From: Sinorhizobium sojae CCBAU 05684 | GTDB taxonomy: Bacteria; Pseudomonadota; Alphaproteobacteria; Rhizobiales; Rhizobiaceae | Assembly (NCBI RefSeq): GCF_002288525.1 | Contig: NZ_CP023067.1 | Coordinates: 1,798,001 to 1,862,000 of the forward strand | Length of the DNA stretch: 64,000 bases | Direction of reading: 5' to 3' | In this document: one piece after another, positions 8,283 to 18,799 of the stretch | How positions within the stretch are numbered: the stretch's first letter is position 1 | How the letters are laid out: the number at the start of each line of letters is the position of its first letter | Translations under genes and position numbers: made by a program | Notes under the pieces: generated by a model | The model's database searches: none | Told to the model about the DNA's origin: nothing | The model's input: only the letters and a program-made list of their open reading frames with translations

Positions 8283-8678
8283 TCACGCGCAGCTCTTGCA
8301 CTGCCCGCGGATCTCGATCGTCGTCTTTTCCGTCTTGAAGCTCCGGGCGCGCACCAGCGCTGCAAGGCGCTGCTCGATCGTGTCGTCGTGGAACTCCGTC
8401 ACCTGGCCGCAGCCCTCGCAGATGGTGAAGGCGGTGACGCCGTGGTCGTGCTCGTGCTCGTGCGGGCAGGAGCAGGCGACGAAGGCGTTGATGCTTTCTA
8501 GCCGGTGCACGAGGCCGTATTCGAGCAGCTTGTCAAGCGCGCGATAGACCTGCAACGGTGCACGGAAGCCCTGGTCCCGGAGCTTGTCGAGGATCGTATA
8601 GGCGCTCATCGGACCGTCGGAGTGGGAGAGCGCTCCCAGCACCAGCGACTGGTTTTTCGTCAGTTGGGGCATGCTCAT
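8283..8678 (-). CDS. zur: Zinc uptake regulator Zur (Fur family)
   Basis: A 131-residue Fur-family repressor that senses zinc and shuts off zinc import. The N-terminal winged helix runs through about residue 65 (LTKNQSLVLGALSHSD, APLQVYRALDKLLEYGLVHRL). The C-terminal metal/dimerisation domain has a structural Cys4 site (CEGCG, CKSC) and a His-rich CSCPHEHEHDH segment. The start at 8678 has GGAGG upstream and overlaps the znuB stop by one base (TGATG), so zur is the last gene of znuC-znuB-zur. That makes it a repressor co-transcribed with its own target. Zur-box-like palindromes stand in front of this operon. Confidence 0.93.
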   Translation of the reverse strand: MSMPQLTKNQSLVLGALSHSDGPMSAYTILDKLRDQGFRAPLQVYRALDKLLEYGLVHRLESINAFVACSCPHEHEHDHGVTAFTICEGCGQVTEFHDDTIEQRLAALVRARSFKTEKTTIEIRGQCKSCA

Positions 8679-9502
8679 CAATTCTGTCCTCCGCGCAAGG
8701 AATGTGATGCGCGCAGGCCCCGACCGAGAGGCAGGAGACTCAGCACGAAAAGCGCCAGCGCCGCGACGACGATAGACGGTCCCGACGGCGTATCCCAGTG
8801 GAGCGATCCGAAAAGACCGCCGGCGACCGCGAGCGCGCCGATCAGCGAAGCGAACACGGCCATGATTTCCGGCGAGGCGGCGAAGCGGCGGGCGGTCGCT
8901 GCGGGAATGATCAGCAGCGAGGTAATCAGCAATATGCCGACGATCTTCATGGCGATCGCGATCACCAGCGCCATCAGCAGCATGAAGAAGAGCCGCGCCC
9001 TTTCCGGCTTCAGACCTTCCGCCTCGGCCAGTTCCGGATTGACGGTGGCCGCGAGCAGCGGCCGCCACAGATAGACGAGCGCGAAGATCACCAGAATGCC
9101 CCCGCCCCAGATGATGTCGATGTCGCTCCTCGAGACGGCGAGGATGTCGCCGAAGAGGAAGCCGATAAGATCGATCCGGACCCAGGTCATGAAGGCGACG
9201 ATGACGAGGCCGATCGAGAGCGCCGAATGCGACAGGATGCCGAGCAGCGCGTCCGTCGACAGCGCGCCCCGCCTCTGCAGGAAAAGCAGGAGCAGTGACA
9301 CGATGGAAGCAACGATGAAGACGCTGATCATCAGGTTGAGTTCGAGGAGCAGCGAAAGGGCGACACCGAGCAGCGCCGAATGCGCCATGGTGTCGCCGAA
9401 ATAGGCCATGCGCCGCCAGATGACAAAGCAGCCGAGCGGGCCCGCCACCAGGGCAATCCCGATCCCGGCGACGAGCGCGCGAATGAAGAAGTCGTCAAGC
9501 AT
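8678..9502 (-). CDS. znuB: Zinc ABC transporter permease ZnuB
   Basis: A 274-residue inner-membrane permease of the metal ABC-3 family with about eight hydrophobic segments from LDDFFIRALVAGIGIALVAG onward. Family landmarks are GCFVIWRRMAYFGDTMAHSALLG, GILSHSALSIGLVI, and GLKPERARLFFMLLMALVIA followed by ITSLLIIPAATAR. The ATG at 9502 overlaps the znuC stop by 8 bp, implying translational coupling, and the stop overlaps zur. It imports Zn(II) delivered by ZnuA. Confidence 0.93.
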   Translation of the reverse strand: MLDDFFIRALVAGIGIALVAGPLGCFVIWRRMAYFGDTMAHSALLGVALSLLLELNLMISVFIVASIVSLLLLFLQRRGALSTDALLGILSHSALSIGLVIVAFMTWVRIDLIGFLFGDILAVSRSDIDIIWGGGILVIFALVYLWRPLLAATVNPELAEAEGLKPERARLFFMLLMALVIAIAMKIVGILLITSLLIIPAATARRFAASPEIMAVFASLIGALAVAGGLFGSLHWDTPSGPSIVVAALALFVLSLLPLGRGLRASHSLRGGQN

Positions 9503-10403
9503 CGCGCTTCTCCGTCCCCTCGAAACCATTGAGCCGGGCATGATGGCCGCAGCCGCAATCCGGATCGTGGTCGTGGATGTTTTCGGCCTCGTCGTGGTGA
9601 TGATGGCCGTCGCCCGGGAAGCAGCTGTCGGTGATGCTGCCGTCGGCATGCAGCACCCGCCCGTCCGGCAGGTGGGTATGGTCGTGGTGGTGGCTGTAGA
9701 CCGCAAGCGCACCGGCGGCGCGGCCCCCGAACAGCTTCAGATATTCCGGGCTCTGGCTGACCGCCTGCGGCGTACCGCGGCAGCAGACATGGCCGTTCAG
9801 GCACACCACCGTATCGGTCTCCGCCATGACGATATGGAGGTCATGCGAGATAAGCAGGATGCCGCAGCCGGTACGGTTGCGGATCTGCTTGATCAGTTCG
9901 TAAAGGGCGATCTCGCCGGAGAAATCGACCCCCTGCACCGGCTCGTCGAGAACGAGCAGATTCGGCTTGCGGGCGATCGCGCGCGCCAGCAGCGCCCGCT
10001 GGAACTCGCCGCCCGAAAGGTGCTGCACCTCCGCCTTTGCCATGTGCAGCATGCCCGTTGCCGACAGCGCCTCTTCGATCTCGCGTCCCTTCAACGGCCC
10101 GGTCAGCGTCATCAGCCGCTCGACCGTGAGCGGCAGGGTCCAATCAACCGACAGTTTCTGCGGAACATAGCCGACCTTCAGGCCGGTCATGCGTTCGACA
10201 CTGCCTTCGTCCGGCTTCAGGATGCCGATCGCCGTCTTCGCCGTCGTCGATTTCCCCGAGCCATTGGGGCCGATGAGGGTGACGATCTCGCCGCGGCTGA
10301 TCGAAAAGTCGACGCCGCGCACGAGCCAGCGCCCGTTGCGGCGCACGCCGGCATTGCTCAGCCTGACGAGTGTCGTCTTCTCCTGGGAGTGGAAGTTCAG
10401 CAT
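9495..10403 (-). CDS. znuC: Zinc ABC transporter ATP-binding protein ZnuC
   Basis: A 302-residue ATPase with Walker A GPNGSGKST, the Q-loop near GYVPQKL, signature LSGGEFQRALLARA, Walker B LLVLDEPVQGVD and the H-loop LLISHD. The C-terminal 70 residues are rich in His/Asp (YSHHHDHTHLPDG, GHHHHDEAENIHDHD, CGCGHHARL), longer than in E. coli ZnuC and likely zinc-binding. The gene leads the znuC-znuB-zur transcript, and its 5' region carries the two Zur-box-like palindromes shared with divergent znuA. Confidence 0.95.
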   Translation of the reverse strand: MLNFHSQEKTTLVRLSNAGVRRNGRWLVRGVDFSISRGEIVTLIGPNGSGKSTTAKTAIGILKPDEGSVERMTGLKVGYVPQKLSVDWTLPLTVERLMTLTGPLKGREIEEALSATGMLHMAKAEVQHLSGGEFQRALLARAIARKPNLLVLDEPVQGVDFSGEIALYELIKQIRNRTGCGILLISHDLHIVMAETDTVVCLNGHVCCRGTPQAVSQSPEYLKLFGGRAAGALAVYSHHHDHTHLPDGRVLHADGSITDSCFPGDGHHHHDEAENIHDHDPDCGCGHHARLNGFEGTEKRDA

Positions 10404-10444
10404 AAAAATTCCGATTTCGACGGTTGCCTCTGGCTATCGCACAC

Positions 10445-10457
10445 GTTATAGCATAAC
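10445..10457. promoter_or_regulatory. Zur-box-like palindrome, znuC-proximal
   Basis: GTTATAGCATAAC, a near-perfect 13-bp palindrome of the alphaproteobacterial Zur-box type (GTTATaacATtAC-like). It lies about 42 bp upstream of the znuC start in the znuC/znuA divergent region, 22 bp centre-to-centre from the second copy. Confidence 0.75.
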
Positions 10458-10466
10458 GCAATTGAT

Positions 10467-10479
10467 GTAATAACATTAC
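10467..10479. promoter_or_regulatory. Zur-box-like palindrome, znuA-proximal
   Basis: GTAATAACATTAC, a near-perfect 13-bp palindrome of Zur-box type lying about 78 bp upstream of znuA. Two boxes spaced 22 bp apart suggest that each divergent promoter is controlled separately by Zur. Confidence 0.8.
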
Positions 10480-10556
10480 ACGACCATCTGCACAATATCA
10501 CAGCTCCCGCAAATCTCGCGGGTGCCAAGCCAGTTGAAACCAATCCGGAGTTACCG

Positions 10557-11579
10557 ATGAAATCGACGCCCGCCCTGCTCTTTGCATCCACCGTCCTCCT
10601 CTCGTCTCCGGCTCTGGCGGACGCCCCGAACGTCGTCGTTTCCATCAAACCCATTCACTCGCTCGTCGCCTCGATCATGCAGGGCGTCGGCGAGCCGTCG
10701 CTGATCGTCGAAGGCGGCGCCTCGCCGCATACCTACAGCATGAAGCCCTCGAACGCCGCCGCCCTGCAGGCGGCCGATGTGGTGTTCTGGATCGGACCCG
10801 GGCTCGAGGCCTTCCTCGACAAGCCGCTCGACGCACTCGGCAGCGGCGCGAAGGCGGTGGAGCTCAGCGAAGCGCCAGGGGTGGAGAAGTTGAAGTTGCG
10901 CGAAGGCGGCGCCTTCGAAGCGCATGACGATGCCCATGAGGGCCATGAAGAAGAAGGCCACCACGCCGAAGAAGCCGGCCACGAGGGGCACGATCACCAT
11001 GCCGGAGAAGAGGAAGCGGCCGAGAACGAGCACGAACACGATCATCATGGCGAAGGCGAGTTCGACATGCATATGTGGCTCGATCCGATGAACGCCAAGG
11101 CCATGGCGGCGGAGATCGAAAAGTCCCTGGCCAAAGCCGATCCGGACAATGCCGCCGCCTACAAGGCCAATCTGGAGGCATTCAACCAACGCGTCGACGC
11201 GCTGGACAAGAGCCTGGCCGAGACGGTCGCGCCGATCAAGGACAAACCCTTCGTCGTCTTCCACGATGCCTATCAATATTTCGAGCATCACTATCATGTG
11301 CGGGTCGCGGGCTCGATCACCGTCAGCCCGGAGGTGCTGCCGGGCGCGGAGCGGCTCTCGCAGATCCACGCCAAAATCGAGGAACTCGGCGCGACCTGCG
11401 TCTTCGCCGAGCCGCAGTTCGAACCGAAGCTCGTCAATGTCGTGCTCGAGGGCACGCCGGCGAAATCCGGTACGCTGGACCCGGAAGGTGGATCGCTCGA
11501 TGCCGGCCCGGATCTCTACTTCCACCTGATGGAAGGGATCGGCGCTTCGCTCAAGACCTGCCTCTCCTCGGCAAGCTGA
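10557..11579 (+). CDS. znuA: Zinc ABC transporter periplasmic binding protein ZnuA
   Basis: A 340-residue cluster A-I metal-binding protein. The signal peptide is residues 1-21 ([13 protein letters not shown], then DAPN). Zinc ligands expected for ZnuA are visible: [40 protein letters not shown] and the late FAEPQFEP Asp/Glu site. The His/Asp/Glu-rich loop typical of ZnuA is long, at about residues 120-165 ([28 protein letters not shown]). It is divergent from znuC with Zur boxes between, and ends at a rho-independent terminator (11597-11617). GGAG precedes the ATG by 7 bp. Confidence 0.95.
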   Translation: MKSTPALLFASTVLLSSPALADAPNVVVSIKPIHSLVASIMQGVGEPSLIVEGGASPHTYSMKPSNAAALQAADVVFWIGPGLEAFLDKPLDALGSGAKAVELSEAPGVEKLKLREGGAFEAHDDAHEGHEEEGHHAEEAGHEGHDHHAGEEEAAENEHEHDHHGEGEFDMHMWLDPMNAKAMAAEIEKSLAKADPDNAAAYKANLEAFNQRVDALDKSLAETVAPIKDKPFVVFHDAYQYFEHHYHVRVAGSITVSPEVLPGAERLSQIHAKIEELGATCVFAEPQFEPKLVNVVLEGTPAKSGTLDPEGGSLDAGPDLYFHLMEGIGASLKTCLSSAS

Positions 11580-11596
11580 GGAGCCACCTTGGCGAA

Positions 11597-11617
11597 GGCG
11601 GGCGCAGCCCGCCTTTT
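11597..11617 (+). terminator. Rho-independent terminator after znuA
   Basis: The 7-bp perfect stem GGCGGGC/GCCCGCC has a 3-base loop and is followed by TTTT. It lies 18 bp after the znuA stop and separates znuA from the COG0523 gene, which has its own Zur-like box. Confidence 0.88.
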
Positions 11618-11633
11618 CCACGGCAGTCGTACG

Positions 11634-11649
11634 TAATGATATAACATTA
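11634..11649. promoter_or_regulatory. Zur-box-like palindrome before the COG0523 gene
   Basis: TAATGATATAACATTA has exact 5-bp inverted arms (TAATG/CATTA) and shares ATAACATTA with the znuA-proximal box. It lies 19 bp before the start codon and beyond the znuA terminator. This suggests the metallochaperone gene has its own zinc-repressed promoter. Confidence 0.7.
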
Positions 11650-11667
11650 ACCAACGAGGTGCAGCAC

Positions 11668-12870
11668 ATGGAAAAACTGCCGGTCACCGTCCTCTCCGGC
11701 TTTCTCGGCGCGGGCAAGACGACCTTGCTCAATCATGTCGTCTCGAACCGAGAGGGTCTGCGGGTCGCCGTCATCGTCAACGACATGAGCGAGATCAACA
11801 TCGACGCCTCCCTGATCCGCGACGGCGGCGCCAATCTGTCGCGCACCGAGGAGCAGCTCGTCGAGATGACCAACGGCTGCATCTGTTGCACGCTGCGCGA
11901 CGACCTGTTGCGTGAGGTCCGCAGCCTCGCCGAACAAGACCGCTTCGACTATCTGCTGATCGAATCGAGCGGCATTTCGGAGCCCCTCCCCGTCGCCACT
12001 ACCTTCGATTTCCGCGATGAGGACGGCCAAAGCCTTTCCGACGTCGCCCGGCTCGACACTATGGTCACACTTGTCGATGCCGCCAACCTCCTCGCCGACT
12101 ATTCGTCGACGGATTTTCTCGCCGATCGCGGCGAGACGGCCGGCGAAGGCGACACGCGCACGCTGGTCGACCTGCTGGTCGAACAGATCGAGTTCGCCGA
12201 CGTGGTCGTGCTCAACAAGGTCGGCGCCGCGACGGCGGCGCAACTCGATGCCGCGCGGAAGATCATCGTCGGCCTCAATCCGGACGCACGGCTGATCGAG
12301 ACGGATTTCGGCCGGGTGGATTTGAGAGATGTCCTCGGCACCGGCCGCTTCGATCTGCTGAAGGCCGAGCAGCACCCGCTCTGGTACAAGGAGCTCCACG
12401 GCTTCAAGGACCACGTGCCGGAGACGGAAGAATACGGGATCCGTTCCTTCGTCTATCGCGCCCGCCAACCCTTCGATCCGATGCGCTTCCAGGCTTTCCT
12501 CAACCGCACCTGGCCGGGCGTGCTGCGCGCCAAGGGCTTCTTTTGGCTGGCGACGCGCCCGCATCATGTCGGGGAACTGAGCCAGGCGGGCCCGCTGGTG
12601 CGCACGGCCAGGATGGGGCTCTGGTGGGCCGCCGTGCCGCGCGAGCAATGGCCGCACCATGCCGGTTTTCTCGAGGCGATCGGCCCCTATGTCGACCCGG
12701 TCTGGGGCGACCGGCGCCAGGAAATCGTCTTCATCGGCGCCGATCCGATGGACGAAGCCGCGCTCCGCGCCGAGCTCGACGCCTGCCTGATCGCCGATGA
12801 AGCCTTCCGCCCTGAGCGCTGGCGCAACCTGCCCGACCCCTTCGCGAGCTGGAGCCAGCAGGCAGCCTGA
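11668..12870 (+). CDS. COG0523 (CobW/ZigA-type) metallochaperone GTPase
   Basis: A 400-residue G3E GTPase. Motifs in order are Walker [13 protein letters not shown] (residues 10-21), the metal-binding [11 protein letters not shown] (CxCC) at about 70, the Walker B-like [14 protein letters not shown], and the guanine-specificity VVLNKVG. A CobW C-terminal domain begins near [14 protein letters not shown]. The CxCC motif, the Zur-like box and the position after znuA argue for a zinc-deficiency metallochaperone rather than cobalamin synthesis. I chose the ATG at 11668, where GAGG lies at proper distance; a GTG at 11659 sits on the ribosome-binding site. The stop overlaps a small downstream ORF. 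Confidence 0.9.
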   Translation: MEKLPVTVLSGFLGAGKTTLLNHVVSNREGLRVAVIVNDMSEINIDASLIRDGGANLSRTEEQLVEMTNGCICCTLRDDLLREVRSLAEQDRFDYLLIESSGISEPLPVATTFDFRDEDGQSLSDVARLDTMVTLVDAANLLADYSSTDFLADRGETAGEGDTRTLVDLLVEQIEFADVVVLNKVGAATAAQLDAARKIIVGLNPDARLIETDFGRVDLRDVLGTGRFDLLKAEQHPLWYKELHGFKDHVPETEEYGIRSFVYRARQPFDPMRFQAFLNRTWPGVLRAKGFFWLATRPHHVGELSQAGPLVRTARMGLWWAAVPREQWPHHAGFLEAIGPYVDPVWGDRRQEIVFIGADPMDEAALRAELDACLIADEAFRPERWRNLPDPFASWSQQAA

Positions 12871-13070
12871 TGGCAAATGGCCGGCCGCAACACCGTCCCC
12901 GCTACGTCTGCATGGCGCTAAATGCAGCGGGACGCCCCGTGCCGATGTTCGATCCGTTCCTGGACGAGGCCGAAGCGGAAGAGCCGCCGGAAGCGCCGGG
13001 GCCGGTCGAACGGGCCCTTTTCGGACCGCCGGAAGAAACGAGGGGGCGGCCGGCGGTCGCTAGCGCTTAG
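12870..13070 (+). CDS. Possible small protein coupled to the COG0523 gene
   Basis: A 66-residue frame whose ATG overlaps the preceding stop (TGATG), an arrangement typical of translational coupling. No family recognised. The first part, RYVCMALNAAGRPVPMFDPFLD, looks protein-like; the rest is Pro/Glu-rich (EAEEPPEAPGPVERALFGPP). No membrane segment or signal peptide is present. If real it would belong to the zinc-limitation transcript. Its only support is the coupling and its codon use. Confidence 0.4.
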   Translation: MANGRPQHRPRYVCMALNAAGRPVPMFDPFLDEAEAEEPPEAPGPVERALFGPPEETRGRPAVASA

Positions 13071-13128
13071 ACACGAAAATCGTAACCAATTTTCCAAAAA
13101 CTTGAGGCGTAGATTCGAAGAGAGTTAC

Positions 13129-13168
13129 ACAGCGACCTTTGCGCGTCTGATAAGACGCGCGGCGCTGT
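13129..13168. repeat. Intact member of the palindromic repeat family
   Basis: Nested inverted repeat: outer ACAGCG/CGCTGT and inner GCGCGTCT/AGACGCGC around GATA. Read on the minus strand it begins CTACAGCGCCGCGCG and ends GCAAAGGTCGCTGT. The same unit occurs as a half-copy at 7661-7683 and as a copy split by an insertion at 38895-39178. Confidence 0.85.
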
Positions 13169-13356
13169 AGTGGTGAAAGCATGACGTTTGGGACCCAAGC
13201 TGAGGGCTGCCAAGGGTGGTGAGCGGAAGTCCGAGATCGGCACTCAGGATGGACGCAACTGGGGAACAGAGCCGCCTTTCGCCGCAGGAAACGGGTGGCC
13301 GCGGAGTCCGCCCCACCGCTAGACATCCATGACGCAATGTTCAGGAGAAACACGTC

Positions 13357-14115
13357 ATGGAACTAGAAAACAAATCAATCATCGTCACCGGAGCGAGCAG
13401 TGGAATCGGCGCGGCGGCAGCTTTACTGTTTGCAGCAGAGGGAGCCAATGTGGTCCTCGGCGCGCGTCGGTCGGCGGAATTGAAAACCCTCGCCGCGACA
13501 ATCAACCGCGGCAATGGCAAAGCCGTATACCTAGCCGGCAACCTTAAGGATGAGAGCTATGCCGATGCTCTCGTCGCTCTCGCCGAGAAGGAGTTCGGCG
13601 GGCTGGACGGAGCGTTCAATAATGCCGGCATCGTGGGAGAGATGGGTCCAATATCCGAAATGACGATCGGCAACTGGAACGATGTCATATCGGTCAACCT
13701 GACGGCCGCCTTCCTTGCGGCGAAAGCCCAGATACCGGCCATGAAGAAGCAGGGCCAAGGTTCAATCGTCTTCACGTCTTCCTTCGTCGGCTTCAGCAAC
13801 GGCGGCATGCCTGGAATGGGAGCCTATGCGGCGTCCAAGGCCGGCCTGATCGGCTTGGCCCAGTCGCTGGCATCCGACCACGCGGCAGAAGGCATTCGCG
13901 TCAATGCACTGCTGCCCGGCGGCACAATCACCCCAAGCGGCGGAGAGGGGAATCCCGCCGCGTTGCAATTCATCGCAAACCTGCATCCCATGAAGCGCAT
14001 GGCAAGCGCGAAGGAAATTGCCCAGGCAGCCCTTTTCCTTCTCTCCGACCGGTCGAGCTTCATGACGGGAAGCCCGATGACCGTGGATGGCGGCATGTCC
14101 GTTCGGCTTACGTAG
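13357..14115 (+). CDS. Short-chain dehydrogenase/reductase (SDR)
   Basis: A 252-residue classical SDR. The Rossmann nucleotide motif TGASSGIGAAAALLFA is at residues 11-26, the structural NNAG at about 90, the catalytic Ser in FTSSFVGF near 140, and YAASKAG with Tyr/Lys at about 159-163. C-terminal GSPMTVDGGMS is typical of NAD(P)-dependent alcohol/sugar reductases. The ATG follows AGGAG. The substrate is unknown. The gene stands alone between a palindromic repeat and two decayed PLP-enzyme genes, so there is no operon clue. Confidence 0.88.
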   Translation: MELENKSIIVTGASSGIGAAAALLFAAEGANVVLGARRSAELKTLAATINRGNGKAVYLAGNLKDESYADALVALAEKEFGGLDGAFNNAGIVGEMGPISEMTIGNWNDVISVNLTAAFLAAKAQIPAMKKQGQGSIVFTSSFVGFSNGGMPGMGAYAASKAGLIGLAQSLASDHAAEGIRVNALLPGGTITPSGGEGNPAALQFIANLHPMKRMASAKEIAQAALFLLSDRSSFMTGSPMTVDGGMSVRLT

Positions 14116-14303
14116 CGGTCACACAGACATCACCCAAATGGCCGCGAGGGCTATTTGGGTGATCATCGTCTATGACAAGGTTGCAGAAACCACCGGGACC
14201 TTCCCTCTGCCTGCCACCGGCCGACTGCTTCGGGCCGATAGTGGTGAAGAAGTGAGGCTTTTAGCCGGCGTGCCGCCGCAGAGGACACCTTCGACGATCA
14301 ACC

Positions 14304-14640
14304 CTAGACCGCTGATGCTCGGCTCCGCTCGAGATAAATCTGCCGCAAGCGCTGGGTGACCACGCCCGGCAGCCCGGCGCCGATCGGTGTATCATCGATC
14401 CTGACGACCGGATTCACTAGCCCGGACGCGGAGGTGGAAAAGGCTCGGCCGCACATCTGGCCTCGTCCACCGTGAACGGACGTTCCTCCACCCGCAGTTG
14501 AAGATCACTGGCGCACTGCAGAACAGCTGCCCGGGTAATCCCGTGCAGGATATCGGTCGAGAGATCCCGCGTGACGATCGTCCCATCCGGGGTCACGATA
14601 TAGGCGTTGTTTGCCTCAGGTCGCCAGCCCAGAGTTTGCT
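14304..14640 (-). pseudogene. C-terminal remnant of a class IV aminotransferase (D-amino acid/branched-chain type)
   Basis: The minus strand encodes the end of a fold-type IV PLP enzyme: ANNAYIVTPDGTIVTRDL, DILHGITRAAVL and VEERPFTVDEAR. After a one-base frameshift near 14443 comes FSTSASGLVNPVVRIDD, then PIGAGLPGVVTQRLRQIYLERS and a stop at 14304. The N-terminal half, including the catalytic lysine region, is gone. The gene is therefore both 5'-truncated and frameshifted. The exact upstream end of homology (about 14620-14640) is uncertain. Confidence 0.8.
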
Positions 14641-14680
14641 GATCTGGCTCAGTCGTCAAGAGCGAGAGAAACTCGTAGGT

Positions 14681-15314
14681 TCACTTCAATGCACTTCGCA
14701 GTGCGGTGACGAAACCATCGAGATCACTCTCCAGCATGTAAATGTGCGGTGAAACCCGCAGCCCCTCGACGTGCTCGACCTTCCGATACTTCATGTGGAC
14801 CTGATGCTTCTCGCGCAGATCGCGCTCGAGTTCCTTCATGTCCAGGGCCGTCGATCGAGAAGAGGATGATCGCACCGAGGCAGTCAGTGTCGGTGGGCGT
14901 ATGGAGCCTGAAACCGGGGATGTCCTTGGCGAGGCTGACCCAGTATCGGGTGAGCTCGCGGAGTCGCACGTGCATTCTCTCTGCACCGATCTTCTTGTGG
15001 AATTGAATCGCCGGGGCGATCCCAGCCTGTATCGCGGAATTGTAGGTACCCAGATTCCAGTGATCGAACTTGTCTATGCCCACGGCTGGCTGGTCGAAGG
15101 GTGCTAGCAAGGGCCAGGTCCGGTCGATCTGGCGCTTATCGACGATGAGCATGCCGTTGCCCACGGGCGCGCCAAGCCATTTGTGAAGGCTGGTGACAAA
15201 GAAGTCGCAGTCGAGTTCGCGAAAGCTAACCGGCATTTGGGCGAATGTCTGGGCGCGGGCGCCAACGACAACAATGGGTCGAATTGTGCCGTTCGGTTGG
15301 ATACGAAGCGTCAA
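14681..15314 (-). pseudogene. C-terminal remnant of a class V aminotransferase (isopenicillin-N epimerase-like)
   Basis: About 210 residues of a fold-type I PLP enzyme. The Schiff-base region is intact (CDFFVTSLHKWLGAPVGNGM), followed by DHWNLGTYNSAIQAGIAPAI and RLHTPTDTDCLGAIILFS. A single-base shift near 14850 then moves the frame to LDMKELERDLREKHQVHM and the end SPHIYMLESDLDGFVTALR. The N-terminal half is missing; the remnant begins right next to the stop of the downstream-oriented GH43 gene at 15362. It is not functional as annotated. Confidence 0.82.
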
Positions 15315-15361
15315 GCTTTCAGTCTATCGACAAAAGACACACGACAACCCCCGTCGCCACT

Positions 15362-16981
15362 TCAAATCACCTCATAGCGGAAGCGATCGAAATCCGCGTG
15401 CAGTCCGCTGCCGGATGTGTCGAAGGCGAACAGGCCGGCGAAGGCGCCGGTGAACGAGCCGTGCTCGCCGCGTCCGCCCTCATCCGAGATAACGGCCGCG
15501 TCGAGCGCCGGCCCGATTGCCGCCCAATCCTCCTTCGGCGAGGCCCGCCAGAAAAACTGCAGATCATTCTCCCGGATCTCCATCGCCAAATGGACCGGCC
15601 CGTCGCCAAGCGCCACGCCGCTGCCAGACGGATAGGTCAGGCGTCCGTGCGGAAAATCGCCCGGGCAGGAAAGAATGGTGACGACCCGTCCGAGCTTCTC
15701 ATGCCAGGTGACGCCGAGCGCATGGAACTTGTGGCGGTTATAATAATGTGTCAGTCCCGCGACCTGCTGATAGGTGCACGGCGCGAAGGCGAAGACGGTT
15801 TCCACCCGGAAGGAATGATGCTCCTGGCGCCGCGCCACGAGCGCCTGCTCGAACCAGCTGCCGATGCTCTCGCGGCCGAAGAGGCGCAAGTACCCTTCCC
15901 GGCGCGTCAGCGAGAAGATCCGCTCCGGCAACGGCGTGCGCAGCCATTGAAACTCGACCGGAAGATCCGGCTCGTCGAAATCGGTCTCGATCACTTTCGG
16001 TTCCGGGATCGCGTCGGTCATCACCGGCGCCGGCACCGTGACCTCCGGCACGACGCCGCCGCTTTCCAGGTAGAGCCAGCCATCCTCCCTCCAGACGCAT
16101 TTCTGCAGCGCCGTTTCGCGGCCGAGCGGTGAGCGGCGATGCGGCGGCAGCGGCCGGCCGCAGAGATGCGTGTGATAGGCCTGCCCATCCGGCGTCTCGA
16201 CATATTGCCCGTGGCCGGCGCGCTGCAGCGCCGCCTCCGGGTGGTCCTTCGCAGTGATGAGGTGGGGGTTCGGGTGCAGCTCGTAGGGACCGTCGATCGT
16301 GCGGGAGCGCGCCATGGTCACCGCATGGTCGTAGCCGGTCCCGCCCTCGGCAACCGTCAGGTAATACCAGCCATCCCGCTTGAACAGATGCGGCCCTTCG
16401 ACGAGCCCGAGCGAACTCCCGGCGAAAATGTTCTTCACGGGACCTGTGAGCTTGCGCGTACGCTCGTCCCATTCCTGCAGCAGGATGCCGTCGAAAGCCG
16501 GGCTCTTCGGCGCGCCGCCGAAACTTTCGGTGCGGTGGTTCCACTGCATGTTCAAGAACCATTTGCGGCCGTCCTCGTCATGGAAGAGCGACGGATCGAA
16601 GCCCGACGAATTGACGTAGACCGGATCGGACCAGGTCGCCTCGACGGACTCGGCCGTGACGATATAATTATGGGCGTCCTTGAAGTTGCCGTCGAAGCGC
16701 TTGACGTCGGTATAGACCAGCCAGAACAAGCCGTCGAAATAGGAAAGGCAGGGCGCCCAAATGCCGCAGCTGTCGGGATTGCCGCGCATGTCGAGCTGGC
16801 TCGCGCGCTCGAGCGGCCGCCGGACGAGCCGCCAGTTCACCAGGTCACGCGAGTGGTGGATCTGCACCCCCGGATACCACTCGAAGGTGGAGGTGGCGAT
16901 GTAGTAATCGTCTCCGACGCGGCAGATCGAGGGATCGGGATTGAAGCCCGGCAGGATCGGATTGCGGATCGATGCGGCCAT
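15362..16981 (-). CDS. Glycoside hydrolase family 43 (beta-xylosidase-type)
   Basis: A 539-residue two-domain GH43 enzyme. The five-bladed propeller starts at residue 5 with NPILPGFNPDPSICRVGDDY, where the Asp of DPS is the general base. GIWAPCLSYFDG, SSGFDPSLFHDEDGRKW and VEGPHLFKRDGWYYL (catalytic acid Glu) follow. The C-terminal beta-sandwich begins near residue 330. There is no signal peptide, so it acts in the cytoplasm on imported xylo- or arabino-oligosaccharides. GGAGGAG lies 7 bp before the ATG. No transporter is adjacent, and the genes downstream are remnants, so any former operon has decayed. Confidence 0.92.
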   Translation of the reverse strand: MAASIRNPILPGFNPDPSICRVGDDYYIATSTFEWYPGVQIHHSRDLVNWRLVRRPLERASQLDMRGNPDSCGIWAPCLSYFDGLFWLVYTDVKRFDGNFKDAHNYIVTAESVEATWSDPVYVNSSGFDPSLFHDEDGRKWFLNMQWNHRTESFGGAPKSPAFDGILLQEWDERTRKLTGPVKNIFAGSSLGLVEGPHLFKRDGWYYLTVAEGGTGYDHAVTMARSRTIDGPYELHPNPHLITAKDHPEAALQRAGHGQYVETPDGQAYHTHLCGRPLPPHRRSPLGRETALQKCVWREDGWLYLESGGVVPEVTVPAPVMTDAIPEPKVIETDFDEPDLPVEFQWLRTPLPERIFSLTRREGYLRLFGRESIGSWFEQALVARRQEHHSFRVETVFAFAPCTYQQVAGLTHYYNRHKFHALGVTWHEKLGRVVTILSCPGDFPHGRLTYPSGSGVALGDGPVHLAMEIRENDLQFFWRASPKEDWAAIGPALDAAVISDEGGRGEHGSFTGAFAGLFAFDTSGSGLHADFDRFRYEVI

Positions 16982-17282
16982 GTTCTCTCCTCCAGAGTCG
17001 CCAGCATCCAGCCCGAAAGTCGCGGCAGTTTCAAGGCGTCGCTTGCCGCTGAAGAAACAGCCCTGTCCCGGGGCTGCACGCATCCCGGCTCGGCCGCACA
17101 GCCTCACCCCTGTGCCCTGCCGGCATCTCCCCCAGGTGAGAATCGATGCGGCACGCACGGAGCCATCAAGGGTCTCCGCATTGCCCGGCCTTTCTAAAGG
17201 GCGATCGGGTTGCCGCAGGCAATCTCGTCCTTGGGACATTTCGGGGAGATGGCCGGCCAGAGAGGATGAGGCTTCCGCGCTT

Positions 17283-18659
<1,377 letters not shown>

Positions 18660-18799
18660 CTTGATCCTCAAACGACTCGAGCCGAATTAGCTCAGATGGC
18701 GCATTCCTGGACAGCCAGGGCGATGCATGTAGATTGGGTCAAACGATCGAAGCGGCAACCTATTCCCTAGGCCGTGGAATTCTGCGGGAGGCATTGGAA

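Noticed and set aside
18675..18715. tRNA-like stretch beginning GCCGAATTAGCTCAGATGGCG
   Set aside because: It resembles a tRNA D-arm start, but no anticodon stem, T-arm or acceptor 3' strand follows at the right distance.
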